Positions 26,548-42,718 of a stretch of 64,000 nt of DNA are shown one piece after another. Numbering within the stretch: position 1 is the first letter of the stretch; each line of letters opens with the position of its first letter. The notes under the pieces are model-generated. The model was not told the origin of the DNA. It ran no database searches and was given only the letters and a program-made list of their open reading frames with translations. Made by a program: the position numbers and the translations under genes. Source of the stretch: Methylocella sp. (GTDB taxonomy: Bacteria > Pseudomonadota > Alphaproteobacteria > Rhizobiales > Beijerinckiaceae); the NCBI GenBank assembly GCA_037200525.1, contig JBBCGG010000001.1:3898501-3962500 (forward strand), written 5' to 3'.

Positions 26548-28422
26548 TCAACCTTGTCTCGCGCCGCTCAAAGCGGCTTTCACTTTCCGCGCCAGCTGCT
26601 CCAGCGTAAAGGGCTTCGGCAGAAAATTAACGTCGCGATCGAGTATGCCATTGTGAATCACGGCATTGCGGCTGAAGCCCGTCGTGTAGATGACCCTGAG
26701 ACGCGGGAGCCTTAAAAGCGCCTGTTCCGCCAGCTTGCGCCCGTTCATCTCCGGCATGACGATATCGGTAAATAGGAGATTGATCTCCGGGTGTTCGTCG
26801 ATAATCCGCAGCGCGTTGGCCGGACCATTGGCGTAGAGGACGCTATAGCCGAGATCCCGGAAGGCTTCGATCGCCAGCCGAAGCATCCGCTCTTCGTCCT
26901 CAACGATCAGAACGACAATATCGGCGCTCCCCACCGGGATTGGCTCGCCGGACGCGGCGGCGGATATCGGCCGCTCGGCATCGTCGCCAAAAAACCGGGG
27001 AAGATAAATCTTGATCGCCGTTCCTTGGCCAAGTTCGGCGTAGATTTTGACATGACCGCCGGATTGCTTCACGAAGCCGAAGATTTGGCTGAGGCCAAGG
27101 CCTGTTCCCTTGCCTGCGGCTTTGGTCGTGAAGAAGGGGTCGAAAGCTTTCGCCGCGACCTCGGGGGACATTCCTGATCCGGTGTCGGTTACGGAGACGA
27201 GGACATATTGTCCGGCCTGGACGCCGACATTCTGCTCGGCGTAGGCGTCGTCCAGACTGGTGTTGGCCGTCTCGATGGTCAGTCTGCCGCCGTCCGGCAT
27301 GGCGTCGCGGCTGTTGACCGCAAGATTGAGAATGGCGCTTTCCAGTTGGCTCGGATCAGCGTAAGTGCGCCAGAGGCCGCCCGCCAGGACAGTCTCCACC
27401 TTGATCGCGTCGCCGAGCGTCCGGCGCATCATGTCCGACATGCCCGCCACGAATTTGTTGGCGTCGATCGCCTGCGGCGCCAACGGCTGTTGGCGCGAGA
27501 AAGCCAATAGGCGGTGGGTCAGCACTGCGGCGCGTTCGGCCCCGTCGAGCGCGCCATCGACGAATCTCATGAAATCCTCTTCGCCGCGCTCCACCTTGCG
27601 CTTCAACAGATTCAGGCTGCCGATGACCACGGCCAACATATTGTTGAAGTCATGCGCGATGCCGCCGGTCAGCTGCCCGATCGCATCCATTCTCTGCGAA
27701 TGGCGCAATTGGTGCTCCAGGCGCTGCTTTTGTTCAGCCTCCTGCACGATCTTGCGATTGGCGAGATGAAGCGCGTCATTGGCGTCCGCAACGGCGACGA
27801 AAAGGCGTTTCGTATCCCTGATCGTCAACGCGCCAAGGATGATCGCGAGCAGCAGCGCTCCGGCCACTCCAGCTTCCGTCAAAAAGCCTGTGCGCAGCGA
27901 ATAGGCCTGACTTTCCGCGAGCGTTCGCTGTTCCGTTGCGTCCATGCTCTCGACCGCGCCGCGGACGCGCGCCATCAAGTCCTGCCCCTTATCGGTTTGA
28001 ACCAAGGCCAGCGCGGCGTTCGTCTTGCCATCGCGCTTCAGTTCGACGGTGTCTTGCAGCTCGGCGACCTTCTGGTGAGCGGCCTGGCGCAGCTCGGAGA
28101 GCGCCTTGGCCTGACGATCATCGCCGACGACTATCGAGCCCAGCGCCTGCATTTCCTGGTCTATAGCGCTGAGAGCCGCCACATAGGGTTCAAGATAGCT
28201 TTCCTTGCCTGTCAGCAGAAAACCGCGTTGCCCCGTCTCCGCATCCTGTAACAGCGAAAAGACGTGGTTTAGGCGGATCTGGACTTCGAGAGAACGCTGA
28301 ACTTTTTTCTGATCGCTTGCCTGCACGCCGACGAGGACCGCCGTCGCAGCGATGGCGCTAAGCAGCATCCCCAGCGCGATCGCAAGAGCGATGATGGAGC
28401 GTCTACGCAGAAAGACCGGCAT
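26548..28422 (-). CDS. CHASE3 hybrid sensor histidine kinase with receiver domain
   Basis: A 624-residue membrane hybrid kinase. Order: a membrane helix at the N-terminus, a periplasmic CHASE3 sensor domain ([19 protein letters not shown]; about residues 45-175), a second helix ([16 protein letters not shown]), a coiled coil, HisKA with the phospho-accepting His in [18 protein letters not shown], and HATPase with N box ([14 protein letters not shown]), G1 (VTDTGSGM) and G2 ([12 protein letters not shown]). The C-terminal receiver carries the phospho-Asp in [13 protein letters not shown] and the Lys in [10 protein letters not shown]. No output regulator is adjacent, so signal output probably goes through phosphotransfer elsewhere. 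Confidence 0.93.
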   Translation of the reverse strand: MPVFLRRRSIIALAIALGMLLSAIAATAVLVGVQASDQKKVQRSLEVQIRLNHVFSLLQDAETGQRGFLLTGKESYLEPYVAALSAIDQEMQALGSIVVGDDRQAKALSELRQAAHQKVAELQDTVELKRDGKTNAALALVQTDKGQDLMARVRGAVESMDATEQRTLAESQAYSLRTGFLTEAGVAGALLLAIILGALTIRDTKRLFVAVADANDALHLANRKIVQEAEQKQRLEHQLRHSQRMDAIGQLTGGIAHDFNNMLAVVIGSLNLLKRKVERGEEDFMRFVDGALDGAERAAVLTHRLLAFSRQQPLAPQAIDANKFVAGMSDMMRRTLGDAIKVETVLAGGLWRTYADPSQLESAILNLAVNSRDAMPDGGRLTIETANTSLDDAYAEQNVGVQAGQYVLVSVTDTGSGMSPEVAAKAFDPFFTTKAAGKGTGLGLSQIFGFVKQSGGHVKIYAELGQGTAIKIYLPRFFGDDAERPISAAASGEPIPVGSADIVVLIVEDEERMLRLAIEAFRDLGYSVLYANGPANALRIIDEHPEINLLFTDIVMPEMNGRKLAEQALLRLPRLRVIYTTGFSRNAVIHNGILDRDVNFLPKPFTLEQLARKVKAALSGARQG

Positions 28423-28554
28423 CGGACATCCTTAAACGCGACGGTCCGGTCGCGGCCGCGCAGCAAAACATGATCGGGTGAACATATTAGCTTTTTTGTG
28501 GCCGAACGCCATGATCGCTTAAGTTTGAATCGATGACGCTTTCGCCTCCCCGCT

Positions 28555-29805
28555 TCAGCGCGCGGCGGCCTCAGGCGAGGTCGCGATGCCCTGCAGCTTG
28601 GGCCGACCCCCAATGAAAGCGACGAGAACTGCCGCGAAGAAGCAGAGCAGGCCAGCCGAAAAGAACGCGGCGAAATAATCGCCGGTCTCAGTGCGCAGGA
28701 CGCCGGCGAGGAACGCCGCGCAGGCGGCGCCGATCTGGTGCGAGGCCGCGATCCAGCCAAACATGAGCGCGGCGTTCTCCTCGCCAAACGCCTCCCCCGC
28801 GAGTCTGACCGTCGGCGGCACCGTCGCGATCCAGTCGAGGCCATAGAAAATCGCAAAGAGCGGCAGCCCATAGAAATTGAAGTCGAACGCAAAGGGCAGG
28901 AACAGGAGCGAGAGCCCCCGCAGTACATAATACCAAGCGAGCAGCTTCCGGCTGTCGAAGCGGTCGGTCAGCCAGCCCGACGCCGTCGTCCCGACAAGAT
29001 CGAACAAACCCATTGTGGCGAGCAGCCCGGCCGCCGCAACTTCGGCGACGCCGTGATCGATGCAGAGCGGAATCATGTGGGTTCCGACCAGCCCATTGGT
29101 CGATGCGCCGCAAATGAAGAAAGTCCCCGACAAAAGCCAAAAATCGCGAGAGCGCGCGCCGCGCGCCAGCGCCGACAAAGCGCGCCGAACCGGGCTCTCG
29201 CCTGTCTGCGCGGCAAGGTGGAGGTCGGCGTCGCCGTAACGGGGCAGGCCCATGTCGGATGGGCGATTGCGCATTAGCAGGGCTACAAGCGGGACCAATA
29301 GAAGAGCCGCCAGCGCGACGGTCAGCGATACCGCGCGCCACCCGAAGCTGACCGCCAATTGGGCGAGGATCGGCAGGAAGATGAGTTGGCCTGTGGCGCT
29401 GCTGGCGGTCAACATCCCAAGCACCAGCCCGCGATGCCGGGTGAACCAACGTCCAGCCACTGTCGCGCCGAGCACGGTCGAGACCATGCCGGTTCCAGAT
29501 CCGACGAGCACGCCCCAAAGCAACATCATTTGCCACGGCGCCGTCATCAGCGTGGTGAGCGCGACTCCGACGGCGAGAAGGAGCAGCGCGGCGCAAACCG
29601 AACGCGCGAGCCCGAAGCGTTCGATCACGGCGACCGCGAAAGGACCGAGCATGCCGTAGAGAAAGATGTTCACCGCGATCGGCGCGCTGATCGTCGCCGT
29701 CGACCAGCCGAACTCGCGTTGAAGCGGCGCGATAAGAATGGTTGGCGTGGCGCGCACGCCGGCGCCTACCAGCAGCACCAGAAATGCGACCCCGACGACA
29801 TCCAT
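28555..29805 (-). CDS. MFS transporter
   Basis: A 416-residue, 12-helix major facilitator protein (FLVLLVGAGVRATPTILIAPLQREFGWS at the start; TVLGATVAGRWFTRHRGLVLGMLTA between helices 4 and 5; a central loop rich in charges). The N-terminal pattern GVRATP...EFGW is typical of the monocarboxylate/oxalate-formate antiporter-like branch. The substrate is not evident. It is followed downstream on the same strand by the hybrid kinase gene, 132 bp away, and preceded by the MaoC-like gene. Confidence 0.85.
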   Translation of the reverse strand: MDVVGVAFLVLLVGAGVRATPTILIAPLQREFGWSTATISAPIAVNIFLYGMLGPFAVAVIERFGLARSVCAALLLLAVGVALTTLMTAPWQMMLLWGVLVGSGTGMVSTVLGATVAGRWFTRHRGLVLGMLTASSATGQLIFLPILAQLAVSFGWRAVSLTVALAALLLVPLVALLMRNRPSDMGLPRYGDADLHLAAQTGESPVRRALSALARGARSRDFWLLSGTFFICGASTNGLVGTHMIPLCIDHGVAEVAAAGLLATMGLFDLVGTTASGWLTDRFDSRKLLAWYYVLRGLSLLFLPFAFDFNFYGLPLFAIFYGLDWIATVPPTVRLAGEAFGEENAALMFGWIAASHQIGAACAAFLAGVLRTETGDYFAAFFSAGLLCFFAAVLVAFIGGRPKLQGIATSPEAAAR

Positions 29806-29834
29806 CCGTAGTAGAATTTCTTGCCCATCTCGCC

Positions 29835-30329
29835 CTAATCCGGGAGCGCCGCTTCCGCCTGCGTGGGGCGGCGCTGGACGACGAGCTTCGCCGTCATGAT
29901 CTGCACAGTCTCCTCGCGCTGGTTGCGCGTTTCGCTCCGAACTATGACCATTCCCCGGTCGGGGCGGGATCGCGATGGCGCGATGTCCACGATCTTGCTT
30001 TCCACGTGAAGCATATCGCCTGGGCGCGTCGGCCTTGGCCAGGTGACTTCGCCTCCCGCGCCGATGACGCCGCCCGCCATTGGCGCGCCGCCTTCTACCA
30101 GAAGCTTCATCGTTATCGCGGCAGTGTGCCAGCCGCTGGCGACAAGGCCGCCGAACAGTGTGCCCTTCGCCGCGTCATCATCGAGATGGAAAGGCTGCGG
30201 ATCGAACTGCGCGGCGAAAGCCTTGATCTGACCTTCGTCCATCTGATGCGATGCACTGACGAAGCGCTGCCCGATGCGCAGATCATCGAGATAGAGCAAA
30301 GCCTCGCCCGCAGAGTCGCCAGCAGCCAT
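29835..30329 (-). CDS. MaoC-like hot-dog dehydratase
   Basis: A 164-residue single hot-dog domain protein. The hydratase-2 signature is seen as QFDPQPFHLDDDAAKGTLFGGLVASGWH, including the catalytic Asp and His, followed by WPRPTRPGDMLHVES. Family members hydrate 2-enoyl-CoA or act on branched-chain and ethylmalonyl-CoA pathway intermediates; the exact substrate is not clear. It lies 29 bp upstream of the MFS gene on the same strand and may be co-transcribed. Confidence 0.88.
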   Translation of the reverse strand: MAAGDSAGEALLYLDDLRIGQRFVSASHQMDEGQIKAFAAQFDPQPFHLDDDAAKGTLFGGLVASGWHTAAITMKLLVEGGAPMAGGVIGAGGEVTWPRPTRPGDMLHVESKIVDIAPSRSRPDRGMVIVRSETRNQREETVQIMTAKLVVQRRPTQAEAALPD

Positions 30330-30553
30330 GGAGCATCTCCATTGATATTATCAGCGCCATATATAGCCTGCGTCGAAGAAATCAACGCCCGAAACGCGTC
30401 GCAAAACCTCGATGAGATTGGCGTCAGGCGGCGAATGTAGACACAGCGAATGGGCCCGACGGCTCCCGTGCGGTCGGCGGGCCCTTCCACGAATCTGACG
30501 CCACGCCTGTCATATGCGCAAAGGCGTCATAAATACGAACATAGCCGGCGACC

Positions 30554-31579
30554 CTAGACGGGCAAGGGATTGCGCTCGGTAAATCCGTGCTGATGCCAAT
30601 AAGGATATGGCGCCGGGCGCTTGCTCGCGGCATCGAGTTTGGCGACTTGCGCCGGCGTCAGATTCCAGCCGACCGCTCCGAGATTTTGCCGCAGTTGCTC
30701 CTCATTGCGCGCGCCGATGATGACGCTCGATACGGTCGGCCTTTGCAGCAGCCAGTTCAACGCTATCTGCGGCACGGATTTGCCGGTCTCCTTCGCAACT
30801 TCGTCAAGGGCGTCGACAACGCGATAGAGGTAATCTTCATCGATCTGCGGTCCCATATCGGCTGTCTTGGGCAACCGGCTGACGGCCGGCGCCGGTTGAC
30901 CGCGACGGATTTTGCCGGTCAACCGCCCCCAGCCGAGCGGGCTCCAGACAAAGCAGCCGACTTTCTGATCGAGGCCAAGCGGCATCAGCTCCCATTCGTA
31001 ATCGCGGCCAACCAACGAATAATAAGCCTGATTCGCGATATAGCGCGGCAGATTGTAGCGATCTGCGACGGCGAGCGATTTCATCAAATGCCAACCGGAG
31101 AAATTCGAGCAGCCGACATAGCGGATCTTGCCGGCGCGAACGAGATCATCCAGCGTCGATAATGTTTCCTCGACCGGCGTCAGGGCGTCAAAGCCGTGCA
31201 GCTGAAACAGATCGATGTAGTCCGTCCGAAGCCGCCGCAAGGAGCCTTCGACGGCCTCGATCAAGTGAAAACGCGAAGAGCCAACATCGTTTGGCCCCTG
31301 CCCCGACCGGAACGTCGCTTTCGTCGAAATCAAAACCTTGTTGCGACGCCCTTTGATCGCTTCGCCCAAAACCTCTTCAGCAGCGCCGGCGGAGTAGATA
31401 TCAGCGGAGTCGAACAGGTTGAGGCCGGCTTCGAGGCAAATATCGACCAGCCGAGTGGCGTCCTTCACATCCGTAGCGCCCCAGGCCGAGAAGAATTCGC
31501 CCTTGCCGCCGAATGTGCCTGTGCCAAAACTCAGGACGGGGACATTGAATCCCGATCCGCCAAGACGTCGATGTTCCAT
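30554..31579 (-). CDS. Aldo/keto reductase
   Basis: A 341-residue NADPH-dependent oxidoreductase with the (beta/alpha)8 AKR fold. The catalytic tetrad is visible: Asp and Tyr in LFDSADIYSAG, Lys in VLISTKATF and His in LFQLHGFD. The cofactor-binding end is in VIIGARNEEQLRQNLGA. The start at MEHRRLGGSGF is the standard one; 26 upstream in-frame codons are not family-like. It belongs to the YajO/Gpr-like (AKR11-14) group. The physiological substrate is unknown. Confidence 0.92.
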   Translation of the reverse strand: MEHRRLGGSGFNVPVLSFGTGTFGGKGEFFSAWGATDVKDATRLVDICLEAGLNLFDSADIYSAGAAEEVLGEAIKGRRNKVLISTKATFRSGQGPNDVGSSRFHLIEAVEGSLRRLRTDYIDLFQLHGFDALTPVEETLSTLDDLVRAGKIRYVGCSNFSGWHLMKSLAVADRYNLPRYIANQAYYSLVGRDYEWELMPLGLDQKVGCFVWSPLGWGRLTGKIRRGQPAPAVSRLPKTADMGPQIDEDYLYRVVDALDEVAKETGKSVPQIALNWLLQRPTVSSVIIGARNEEQLRQNLGAVGWNLTPAQVAKLDAASKRPAPYPYWHQHGFTERNPLPV

Positions 31580-31729
31580 TGCGTATTCCTTTTGATGTGA
31601 CGGCGTCGCCGCCGCGGCGGCGGAGCGTAAGGGTAACGGGCCGACATATCTGATCAATTCGAGTTGAACACATCAAGCGCGGCGCTCTCACGAAATACTT
31701 CGGCAGCCGGCCGCGTATGCCCCCGCGCT

Positions 31730-32500
31730 TCAGCTCAAGCTCGTCGCGTCAAGCTTCCTCTCGGGAAACAAGGTCGCCGCAATCTCCGCCACGCTGAACG
31801 CCATAAACTCGCCCGGCGCAAGCGCATCCGGCAACTCCAGCGCTCCGACCCGATCTCGATGCAACGCCGCGACGTAGTTGCCTACCGCCGCGAACATGCG
31901 GCGAACTTGATGATAGCGCCCCTCCGTCAAGGTCACATAGGCGCTGGTCGGCGACAGCATTTCGAGACCGACCGGCAACAGCGGCTTTTCCTCGCCGTCG
32001 AGCATCAAGGCTCCCGACGCAAAAATATCACGCTCGTCGCCGCGCATGTCCTGCTCCAGGGTCACGCGGTAACGTTTCGCCACGTGATTGCGCGGCGAAA
32101 TGATTCTATGCAGCAGTTCGCCATCATCCGTCAGCAGCAACAGGCCGGAGGTGTTTTTATCGAGACGGCCGATGGTTGAGAGCGGCGGCTCGCGCAAACT
32201 GAAACGCGGCGGCAGAAGCCCATAGACCAGCGGCCCCGCCTCTTTGTGCGAACAGGTGACGCCGCAAGGCTTGTGCAACAACAAAACCAGCCCCGGCGGC
32301 GGGTCGAGCGGCTCGCCGTTGACGCGCATGCGCAAGGAAAGATCCGGCGCTATCGCCATGCGCTGGTCGGGATCGACGAGCGCCTCTCCATCCAGCGTAA
32401 CCCGACGGGCGCGAACAATCTGCTGCGCTTGCCGGCGCGTGCCATAGCCAAGGTTCGCGAGCAGCCGATCGAGCCGCAAATTCGCGGCGGCCTTGCTCAT
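31730..32500 (-). CDS. RsuA/RluB-family rRNA pseudouridine synthase
   Basis: A 256-residue pseudouridine synthase with an N-terminal S4 RNA-binding domain (LRLDRLLANLGYGTRRQAQQIVRARRVTLDG) and a catalytic core with the key Asp in TIGRLDKNTSGLLLLTDDGEL, then VAKRYRVTL and TEGRYHQVRRMFAAVGN. The features fit RsuA, which modifies U516 of 16S rRNA. Its start overlaps the end of the upstream RsmC-like gene by 4 nt, so the two are translationally coupled and both likely modify 16S rRNA. Confidence 0.88.
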   Translation of the reverse strand: MSKAAANLRLDRLLANLGYGTRRQAQQIVRARRVTLDGEALVDPDQRMAIAPDLSLRMRVNGEPLDPPPGLVLLLHKPCGVTCSHKEAGPLVYGLLPPRFSLREPPLSTIGRLDKNTSGLLLLTDDGELLHRIISPRNHVAKRYRVTLEQDMRGDERDIFASGALMLDGEEKPLLPVGLEMLSPTSAYVTLTEGRYHQVRRMFAAVGNYVAALHRDRVGALELPDALAPGEFMAFSVAEIAATLFPERKLDATSLS

Positions 32501-33414
32501 TTCTGCGCCTCGAAAATCTTGTACCCTCCAGCTTCCACTTTCAGCGTGACGCGCCTGAACAAGGGCTTCAGCACCGCTTCATAAGGCAAATGGCGATTGG
32601 CGGTGAGCCATAGCGCGCCGCCCTTGCGAAGAACTTGCGCGGCGCGCGTCACAAAACTCTGCCCAAGGCTCTGGTCTTCGGCGCCGCCATCATGGAAAGG
32701 CGGGTTCATGACCACAAAATCGAGTTCGGAAAGACCGGCGTCGGCGCGCCGCGCGTCGGCCCAGAAAAAACGCGCGCGAACGTCCTCGACATTGCGGCGA
32801 GCCGCTTCGATCGCGCGGCGGTCGATGTCGATCAGGGAAAGCTGCGCGACCTTCGGCGAGGTCAGCGCGGTTTTGGACAAATAGCCGACGCCACAGCCAA
32901 AATCGGCGCCGCGCCCTGATAAAGGAGGAAGATTTTCCGTCAGCAGCGCGCTGCCGGGGTCTATCCTGTTCCAGCTGAACACGCCGGGTTGCGACCAGAG
33001 GCCGATAGGCTCGACCCACTGCGCCGCGCCCCCGCTCAGCGCCTCGTCAAAGCCGGCGATCACGTCTGGGCGTTCGCAAACGCAGATGCGATGATGGCGC
33101 TTTGCGTTCTCGATCACGGCAGCGCCAAACTGGCGCAATTCATCGGCTATGCGCGAGCCGCCTTTGTCTTTCGGCGCCAGGGCGGTCAAGCGTCCGCCGG
33201 GGGCCAAAGCGTTCAGCGCCAACGCCATCGCATAGCGCCGCTCCAAAGTGCCTGGCGGAGCCAGCATCGTCATCTCGCCGAAGGATCCCTCGCCCTGCGC
33301 CTCCAGCGCCGCGGCGCCGGGGATGAGCGGCGAAACCTGCGTCGCGCCTGCAACAAGAGCGATCAGTCCTTCTGGCGGAATTCCATAGACGCCATCATTC
33401 TCAGTTGCCGCCAC
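32497..33414 (-). CDS. RsmC-like 16S rRNA guanine-N2 methyltransferase
   Basis: A 305-residue SAM-dependent methyltransferase with the two-domain RsmC layout: a degenerate N-terminal methyltransferase-like domain, then a catalytic domain with ADFGCGVGYLSKTAL, LIDIDRRAIEAARRN and the guanine-modifying tetrapeptide NPPFHDGG. RsmC makes m2G1207 of 16S rRNA; RlmG (23S) is a close relative and cannot be excluded. The 4-nt overlap with the downstream RsuA-like gene supports a ribosomal RNA role. Confidence 0.85.
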   Translation of the reverse strand: MAATENDGVYGIPPEGLIALVAGATQVSPLIPGAAALEAQGEGSFGEMTMLAPPGTLERRYAMALALNALAPGGRLTALAPKDKGGSRIADELRQFGAAVIENAKRHHRICVCERPDVIAGFDEALSGGAAQWVEPIGLWSQPGVFSWNRIDPGSALLTENLPPLSGRGADFGCGVGYLSKTALTSPKVAQLSLIDIDRRAIEAARRNVEDVRARFFWADARRADAGLSELDFVVMNPPFHDGGAEDQSLGQSFVTRAAQVLRKGGALWLTANRHLPYEAVLKPLFRRVTLKVEAGGYKIFEAQK

Positions 33415-33558
33415 GCTTACCCTCAGACCCGATGTTGATCCCGCCGCTTTTTCATAGAGGCATTTAAAAGCTCAAGCCTCGTGGCGATCTCGGCGGCGAG
33501 CGTCAGTGCCTTTTTCACCGTGAGGCTCGGCTTGGCGCCAAAAATTTCCAAGCCGCCT

Positions 33559-33720
33559 CTATTCGTCGCTCGGCGGCGAATGGTCATCAGGCGTTGTAGG
33601 CTTCTCAGCCTCGGCCTTTTCCTTCTCCGCTTTCCTGGCCGCGGCCTTTTCGGCGGTTTTGGCGGCCTTGGCCTTTTCGCGCTCCCTGCGCTCGAAATCG
33701 TAATTTGGTTTACGCGCCAT
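33559..33720 (-). CDS. Small highly charged conserved-type protein
   Basis: A 53-residue protein beginning MARKPNYDFERREREKAKAAK, then alternating Lys/Ala/Glu repeats and a short acidic tail. This N-terminus is seen in small proteins widespread in Hyphomicrobiales, so the gene is probably real although its function is unknown. The charged Ala/Lys/Glu stretch should form one long helix. It lies just downstream of uvrA on the same strand. Confidence 0.65.
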   Translation of the reverse strand: MARKPNYDFERREREKAKAAKTAEKAAARKAEKEKAEAEKPTTPDDHSPPSDE

Positions 33721-33789
33721 TTTTAGCTCCGGCGATGAATTGATATTTATTTCTACGATCGCAACCCGGCGCAATCAGCGGCAGGCCGC

Positions 33790-36816
<3,027 letters not shown>

Positions 36817-37067
36817 TGATCCTATCTAGCTGAGGCGATCGAAGCGTTAAAGAGCTTCCGCCTCAAGACGTTCGGCTTCAGGAGACTCGCCGCCATGCGG
36901 CCAGCGGCGAAATTTTTGGCGTCGCCCTATCTAATTTAGCTAGCTTGGCTCACTTTGCCATTGTCTTTTAGATAATTCTGAAACTGCGCCGCCGGGCGGC
37001 CGATAGCGCCGTTGCGAGCAAGATGATAAATCAGCGCGGACGCCGGTTCTGATCGCGGGGGAAATTT

Positions 37068-38393
37068 ATGGACGCGGTTTCGGCGAAATCTCAGACCCCA
37101 ACCCCAGCGAAACCTTTTTATAAAATTCTCTATGTCCAGGTTCTGATCGGGATCATCCTTGGCGCGCTATTTGGCTGGCTTTTGTCCGATATTGCGACCA
37201 ATCCTTGGGTTAAGGCGCTCGGCGACGGCTTCGTCAAGCTGATAAAAATGCTGATCGCGCCGATCATTTTCTGCACCGTCGTCTCCGGCATAGCGCATGT
37301 CTCGGATGCGCGAAAAGTCGGCCGCGTCGCAGTCAAAGCTCTGATTTATTTCGAGATCGTCTCATCTTTGGCGCTGGCGTTCGGTCTCCTTGTCGGCAAT
37401 CTGCTGCGCCCCGGCGCCGGCTTTGCCGGCAAGTCCGACGCTGCGGCCGTCGCCAGCTACGCTCATGATGCGGCGACGCGGCAATCCGTTAATTTCTTTC
37501 TTGAGATTATTCCCGACAGCGTCGTCGGCGCCTTCGCCAAAGGCGATGTGCTCCAGGTGTTGTTATTCTCAATTCTGTTCGGCTTCGCCCTGATGGCGCT
37601 GGGCGAGCGCGGCAAAACGGCGCTGTCGCTGATCGACGATCTGGCCCATGGCTTTTTCGGCGTCATCAATATCGTCATGAAGGCCGCGCCCGTCGGCGCT
37701 TTTGGGGCCATGGCTTTCACGGTCGGCAAATATGGGCCGCAAGCGCTGGGCAGCCTCGTCGGCCTCATCGCGACCTTCTATTTGACGGCGGCGTTGTTCA
37801 TCGTCTTGATCCTCGGCTCGATCGCCCGCATCGCCGGATTTAATATTTTCAAGTTCCTCAATTATATCAAAGCCGAACTTCTGATCGTGCTCGGCACCAG
37901 CTCGTCCGAGAGCGCTCTGCCCGCGCTAATGGAAAAACTCGAACGGCTCGGTTGCTCAAAACCCGTCGTCGGCCTCGTCGTGCCGACCGGCTATTCATTC
38001 AATCTCGACGGCACCAATATCTACATGACCCTCGCAACCCTGTTCATCGCGCAGGCGCTCGGCGTCGATCTGTCCTTCGGTCAGCAAATGGCCATCCTTC
38101 TCGTCGCAATGCTGACGTCGAAGGGCGCGAGCGGGGTCACGGGAGCTGGTTTCATCACCCTCGCGGGCACGCTGGCTGTGATCAATCCGGCCCTGGTTCC
38201 GGGCATGGCCATCGTTCTTGGCGTCGATAAATTCATGAGCGAATGCAGAGCCTTGACGAATATTATCGGCAATGGCGTAGCCACCATCGTGGTGGCTTGG
38301 TCTGAAGGCGAACTCGACCGCGACAAGCTGTCGGCGGCGCTCGCCAAGAGAGTCGACGTCTCCGACGTTGCGACAGGCGTTTCGACAGGCTGA
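37068..38393 (+). CDS. dctA: C4-dicarboxylate:cation symporter DctA family
   Basis: A 441-residue glutamate/dicarboxylate symporter (DAACS) starting with a short hydrophilic tail, then [18 protein letters not shown]. The serine-rich re-entrant loop [22 protein letters not shown] and the substrate-binding [19 protein letters not shown] identify the family. SSSES with DGT fits DctA, which imports succinate, fumarate and malate with H+ or Na+; a glutamate specificity cannot be excluded. It is a single gene between the divergent uvrA and ssb. Confidence 0.92.
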   Translation: MDAVSAKSQTPTPAKPFYKILYVQVLIGIILGALFGWLLSDIATNPWVKALGDGFVKLIKMLIAPIIFCTVVSGIAHVSDARKVGRVAVKALIYFEIVSSLALAFGLLVGNLLRPGAGFAGKSDAAAVASYAHDAATRQSVNFFLEIIPDSVVGAFAKGDVLQVLLFSILFGFALMALGERGKTALSLIDDLAHGFFGVINIVMKAAPVGAFGAMAFTVGKYGPQALGSLVGLIATFYLTAALFIVLILGSIARIAGFNIFKFLNYIKAELLIVLGTSSSESALPALMEKLERLGCSKPVVGLVVPTGYSFNLDGTNIYMTLATLFIAQALGVDLSFGQQMAILLVAMLTSKGASGVTGAGFITLAGTLAVINPALVPGMAIVLGVDKFMSECRALTNIIGNGVATIVVAWSEGELDRDKLSAALAKRVDVSDVATGVSTG

Positions 38394-38421
38394 CGCTTGC
38401 TAAGCCTAATGGCCGGTGCTA

Positions 38422-38436
38422 GAACATAAATAGAAC
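38422..38436 (+). promoter_or_regulatory. LexA (SOS) box upstream of ssb
   Basis: GAAC-N7-GAAC, with ATAAATA as spacer, matches the direct-repeat LexA operator of Alphaproteobacteria exactly. It lies about 103 nt before the ssb start, downstream of the dctA stop, so it should place ssb in the SOS regulon. Confidence 0.7.
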
Positions 38437-38538
38437 GTTTGGATTCCGGTGGACAACTTATTTGTCGCTGCCGCTCATTGCGCCGAGCAGATAAGATCGG
38501 CCGAAATTTGCAGATGAAAACGTGATGGAGCAATTAGG

Positions 38539-39048
38539 ATGGCGGGAAGCGTCAACAAGGTCATTCTCGTCGGCAATCTGGGCCGCGATCCGGAAGTGCG
38601 GCGAATGAATTCCGGCGATTCGGTGGTGAGCTTCAGCCTCGCCACGACCGAATCCTGGCGCGACAAGGCCTCGGGCGAGCGCAAGGATCGGACCGAATGG
38701 CATAATGTCGTGATTTTCAATGAGAATCTCGGGAAGATCGCTGAGCAATATTGCAAAAAAGGCTCCAAGGTTTACGTCGAAGGCCAACTGCAAACGCGCG
38801 AATTCACCGATAAGGAAGGCAATCAGCGCAAAACGACGGAAGTTGTGCTGCAACGCTTTCGCGGCGAATTGACCCTTCTCGATAGCCGGGGACGCGGCGA
38901 CGCCGACGCTGATCGCGGCGGCGGATTTGAAGATTCGAGTTCGAGTTTTGGGCGTTCATCGCCGATGGAGCGGGCGCCAGACCGCCGGCCGGCCGCAGCC
39001 GGAGCCAGCCGCACCGCCGACATCATCGACGACGATATTCCATTTTAG
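38539..39048 (+). CDS. ssb: Single-stranded DNA-binding protein
   Basis: A 169-residue SSB with a canonical OB-fold start (MAGSVNKVILVGNLGRDPEVR), SFSLATTESWRD, TEWHNVVIF and GSKVYVEGQLQTREF, a Gly/Ser-rich linker, and the acidic C-terminal tip DIIDDDIPF that recruits replication and repair partners. It coats ssDNA in replication, recombination and repair. An SOS box lies upstream. The ancestral uvrA-ssb neighbourhood is kept, but with dctA between them. Confidence 0.97.
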   Translation: MAGSVNKVILVGNLGRDPEVRRMNSGDSVVSFSLATTESWRDKASGERKDRTEWHNVVIFNENLGKIAEQYCKKGSKVYVEGQLQTREFTDKEGNQRKTTEVVLQRFRGELTLLDSRGRGDADADRGGGFEDSSSSFGRSSPMERAPDRRPAAAGASRTADIIDDDIPF

Positions 39049-39198
39049 AGGGGCGACGCGTTCCCGCGGTCTCTTCGAGACATTGGCGGCTGGCGCAGTT
39101 TAGGGAACCGGCGTTCGCCAGATTCGTTTCAGATGATAGCCTCAGTGGGTCGGGTCTTGCGCGCAGCGCAAAGGCGGCGGTCCTAGGGAGCTTCTGTC

Positions 39199-39759
39199 AT
39201 GAAGAGCTTGGGTCCTGTGATCGCCATAGCGCTCGTGGGCGCGACGCCAGCCGACGCCCAATCGATGCATCATGCCATCCCGCCGTTGTCATCGGGGCGC
39301 ATGGTTGCGACGCCGCTGTCGACAGAGGTGTTCCTCGGCAAGGTAGTGGCCGCCGCGCAGTTTGAAATGCAGGCGGCGCAGCTTGCGGCGGAAAAATCCC
39401 AAAATCCTGCGCTAAAGCAGCTCGCTGATCGGATGATCAGGGATCATACAGCGGCGAACGAGGACCTAAGGAGAACCATTTCCGGCGATCCCAACGCGGA
39501 ATTGCCGCAGGACCCGCAGCTCCCGGAGGAGATGGCGCTCAAATTGAAGCAATTACAGAATGATTGGGGCAAGGAGTTCGACGCCAAATTCATTGAAATG
39601 ATGACGGACGGACATAAGAAAGACGCCGATCTTTTCCGGTATTACGATGCGAACGGACCCGACCCTATGCTCAAAATCTTCGCGCGGCGGACCCTTCCGA
39701 TCATTGAAGGCCATCTGCGCGATCTCGAAGCGCTGCAGAAGAGCGTCAAATCGAGCTGA
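39199..39759 (+). CDS. DUF4142 (ferritin-like) exported protein
   Basis: A 186-residue secreted protein with an N-terminal signal sequence (MKSLGPVIAIALVGATPADAQ). The DUF4142 domain is seen as FLGKVVAAAQFEMQAAQLAAEKSQNPALKQLADRMIRDH, a four-helix, ferritin-like bundle, continuing to the C-terminus. Members are periplasmic and of unknown function, often stress induced. It lies between ssb and gyrA on the same strand, but a spacing of 150 bp on the left suggests its own promoter. Confidence 0.85.
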   Translation: MKSLGPVIAIALVGATPADAQSMHHAIPPLSSGRMVATPLSTEVFLGKVVAAAQFEMQAAQLAAEKSQNPALKQLADRMIRDHTAANEDLRRTISGDPNAELPQDPQLPEEMALKLKQLQNDWGKEFDAKFIEMMTDGHKKDADLFRYYDANGPDPMLKIFARRTLPIIEGHLRDLEALQKSVKSS

Positions 39760-39875
39760 ATCGCGTCTGGTTAGACCCCGTCGCGCGGCAGTTGTGTCCT
39801 CCCTCCATCGAACTAGCGTTTCGCAGCGGAATGGAATAGAGTCCGCTCTTCAATCTCATTCTGGATTTTCTTGCT

Positions 39876-42650
<2,775 letters not shown>

Positions 42651-42718
42651 GCGCAGACTGCTGACGCCCCCGCTCGAATGAGGCCGATGGCGATTTGGCC
42701 ATCGGATCGCGCTCTCGA

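Noticed and set aside
36817..37067. SOS box before uvrA
   Set aside because: The GTTC occurrences in this gap lack a second GTTC or GAAC at the 11-bp period.
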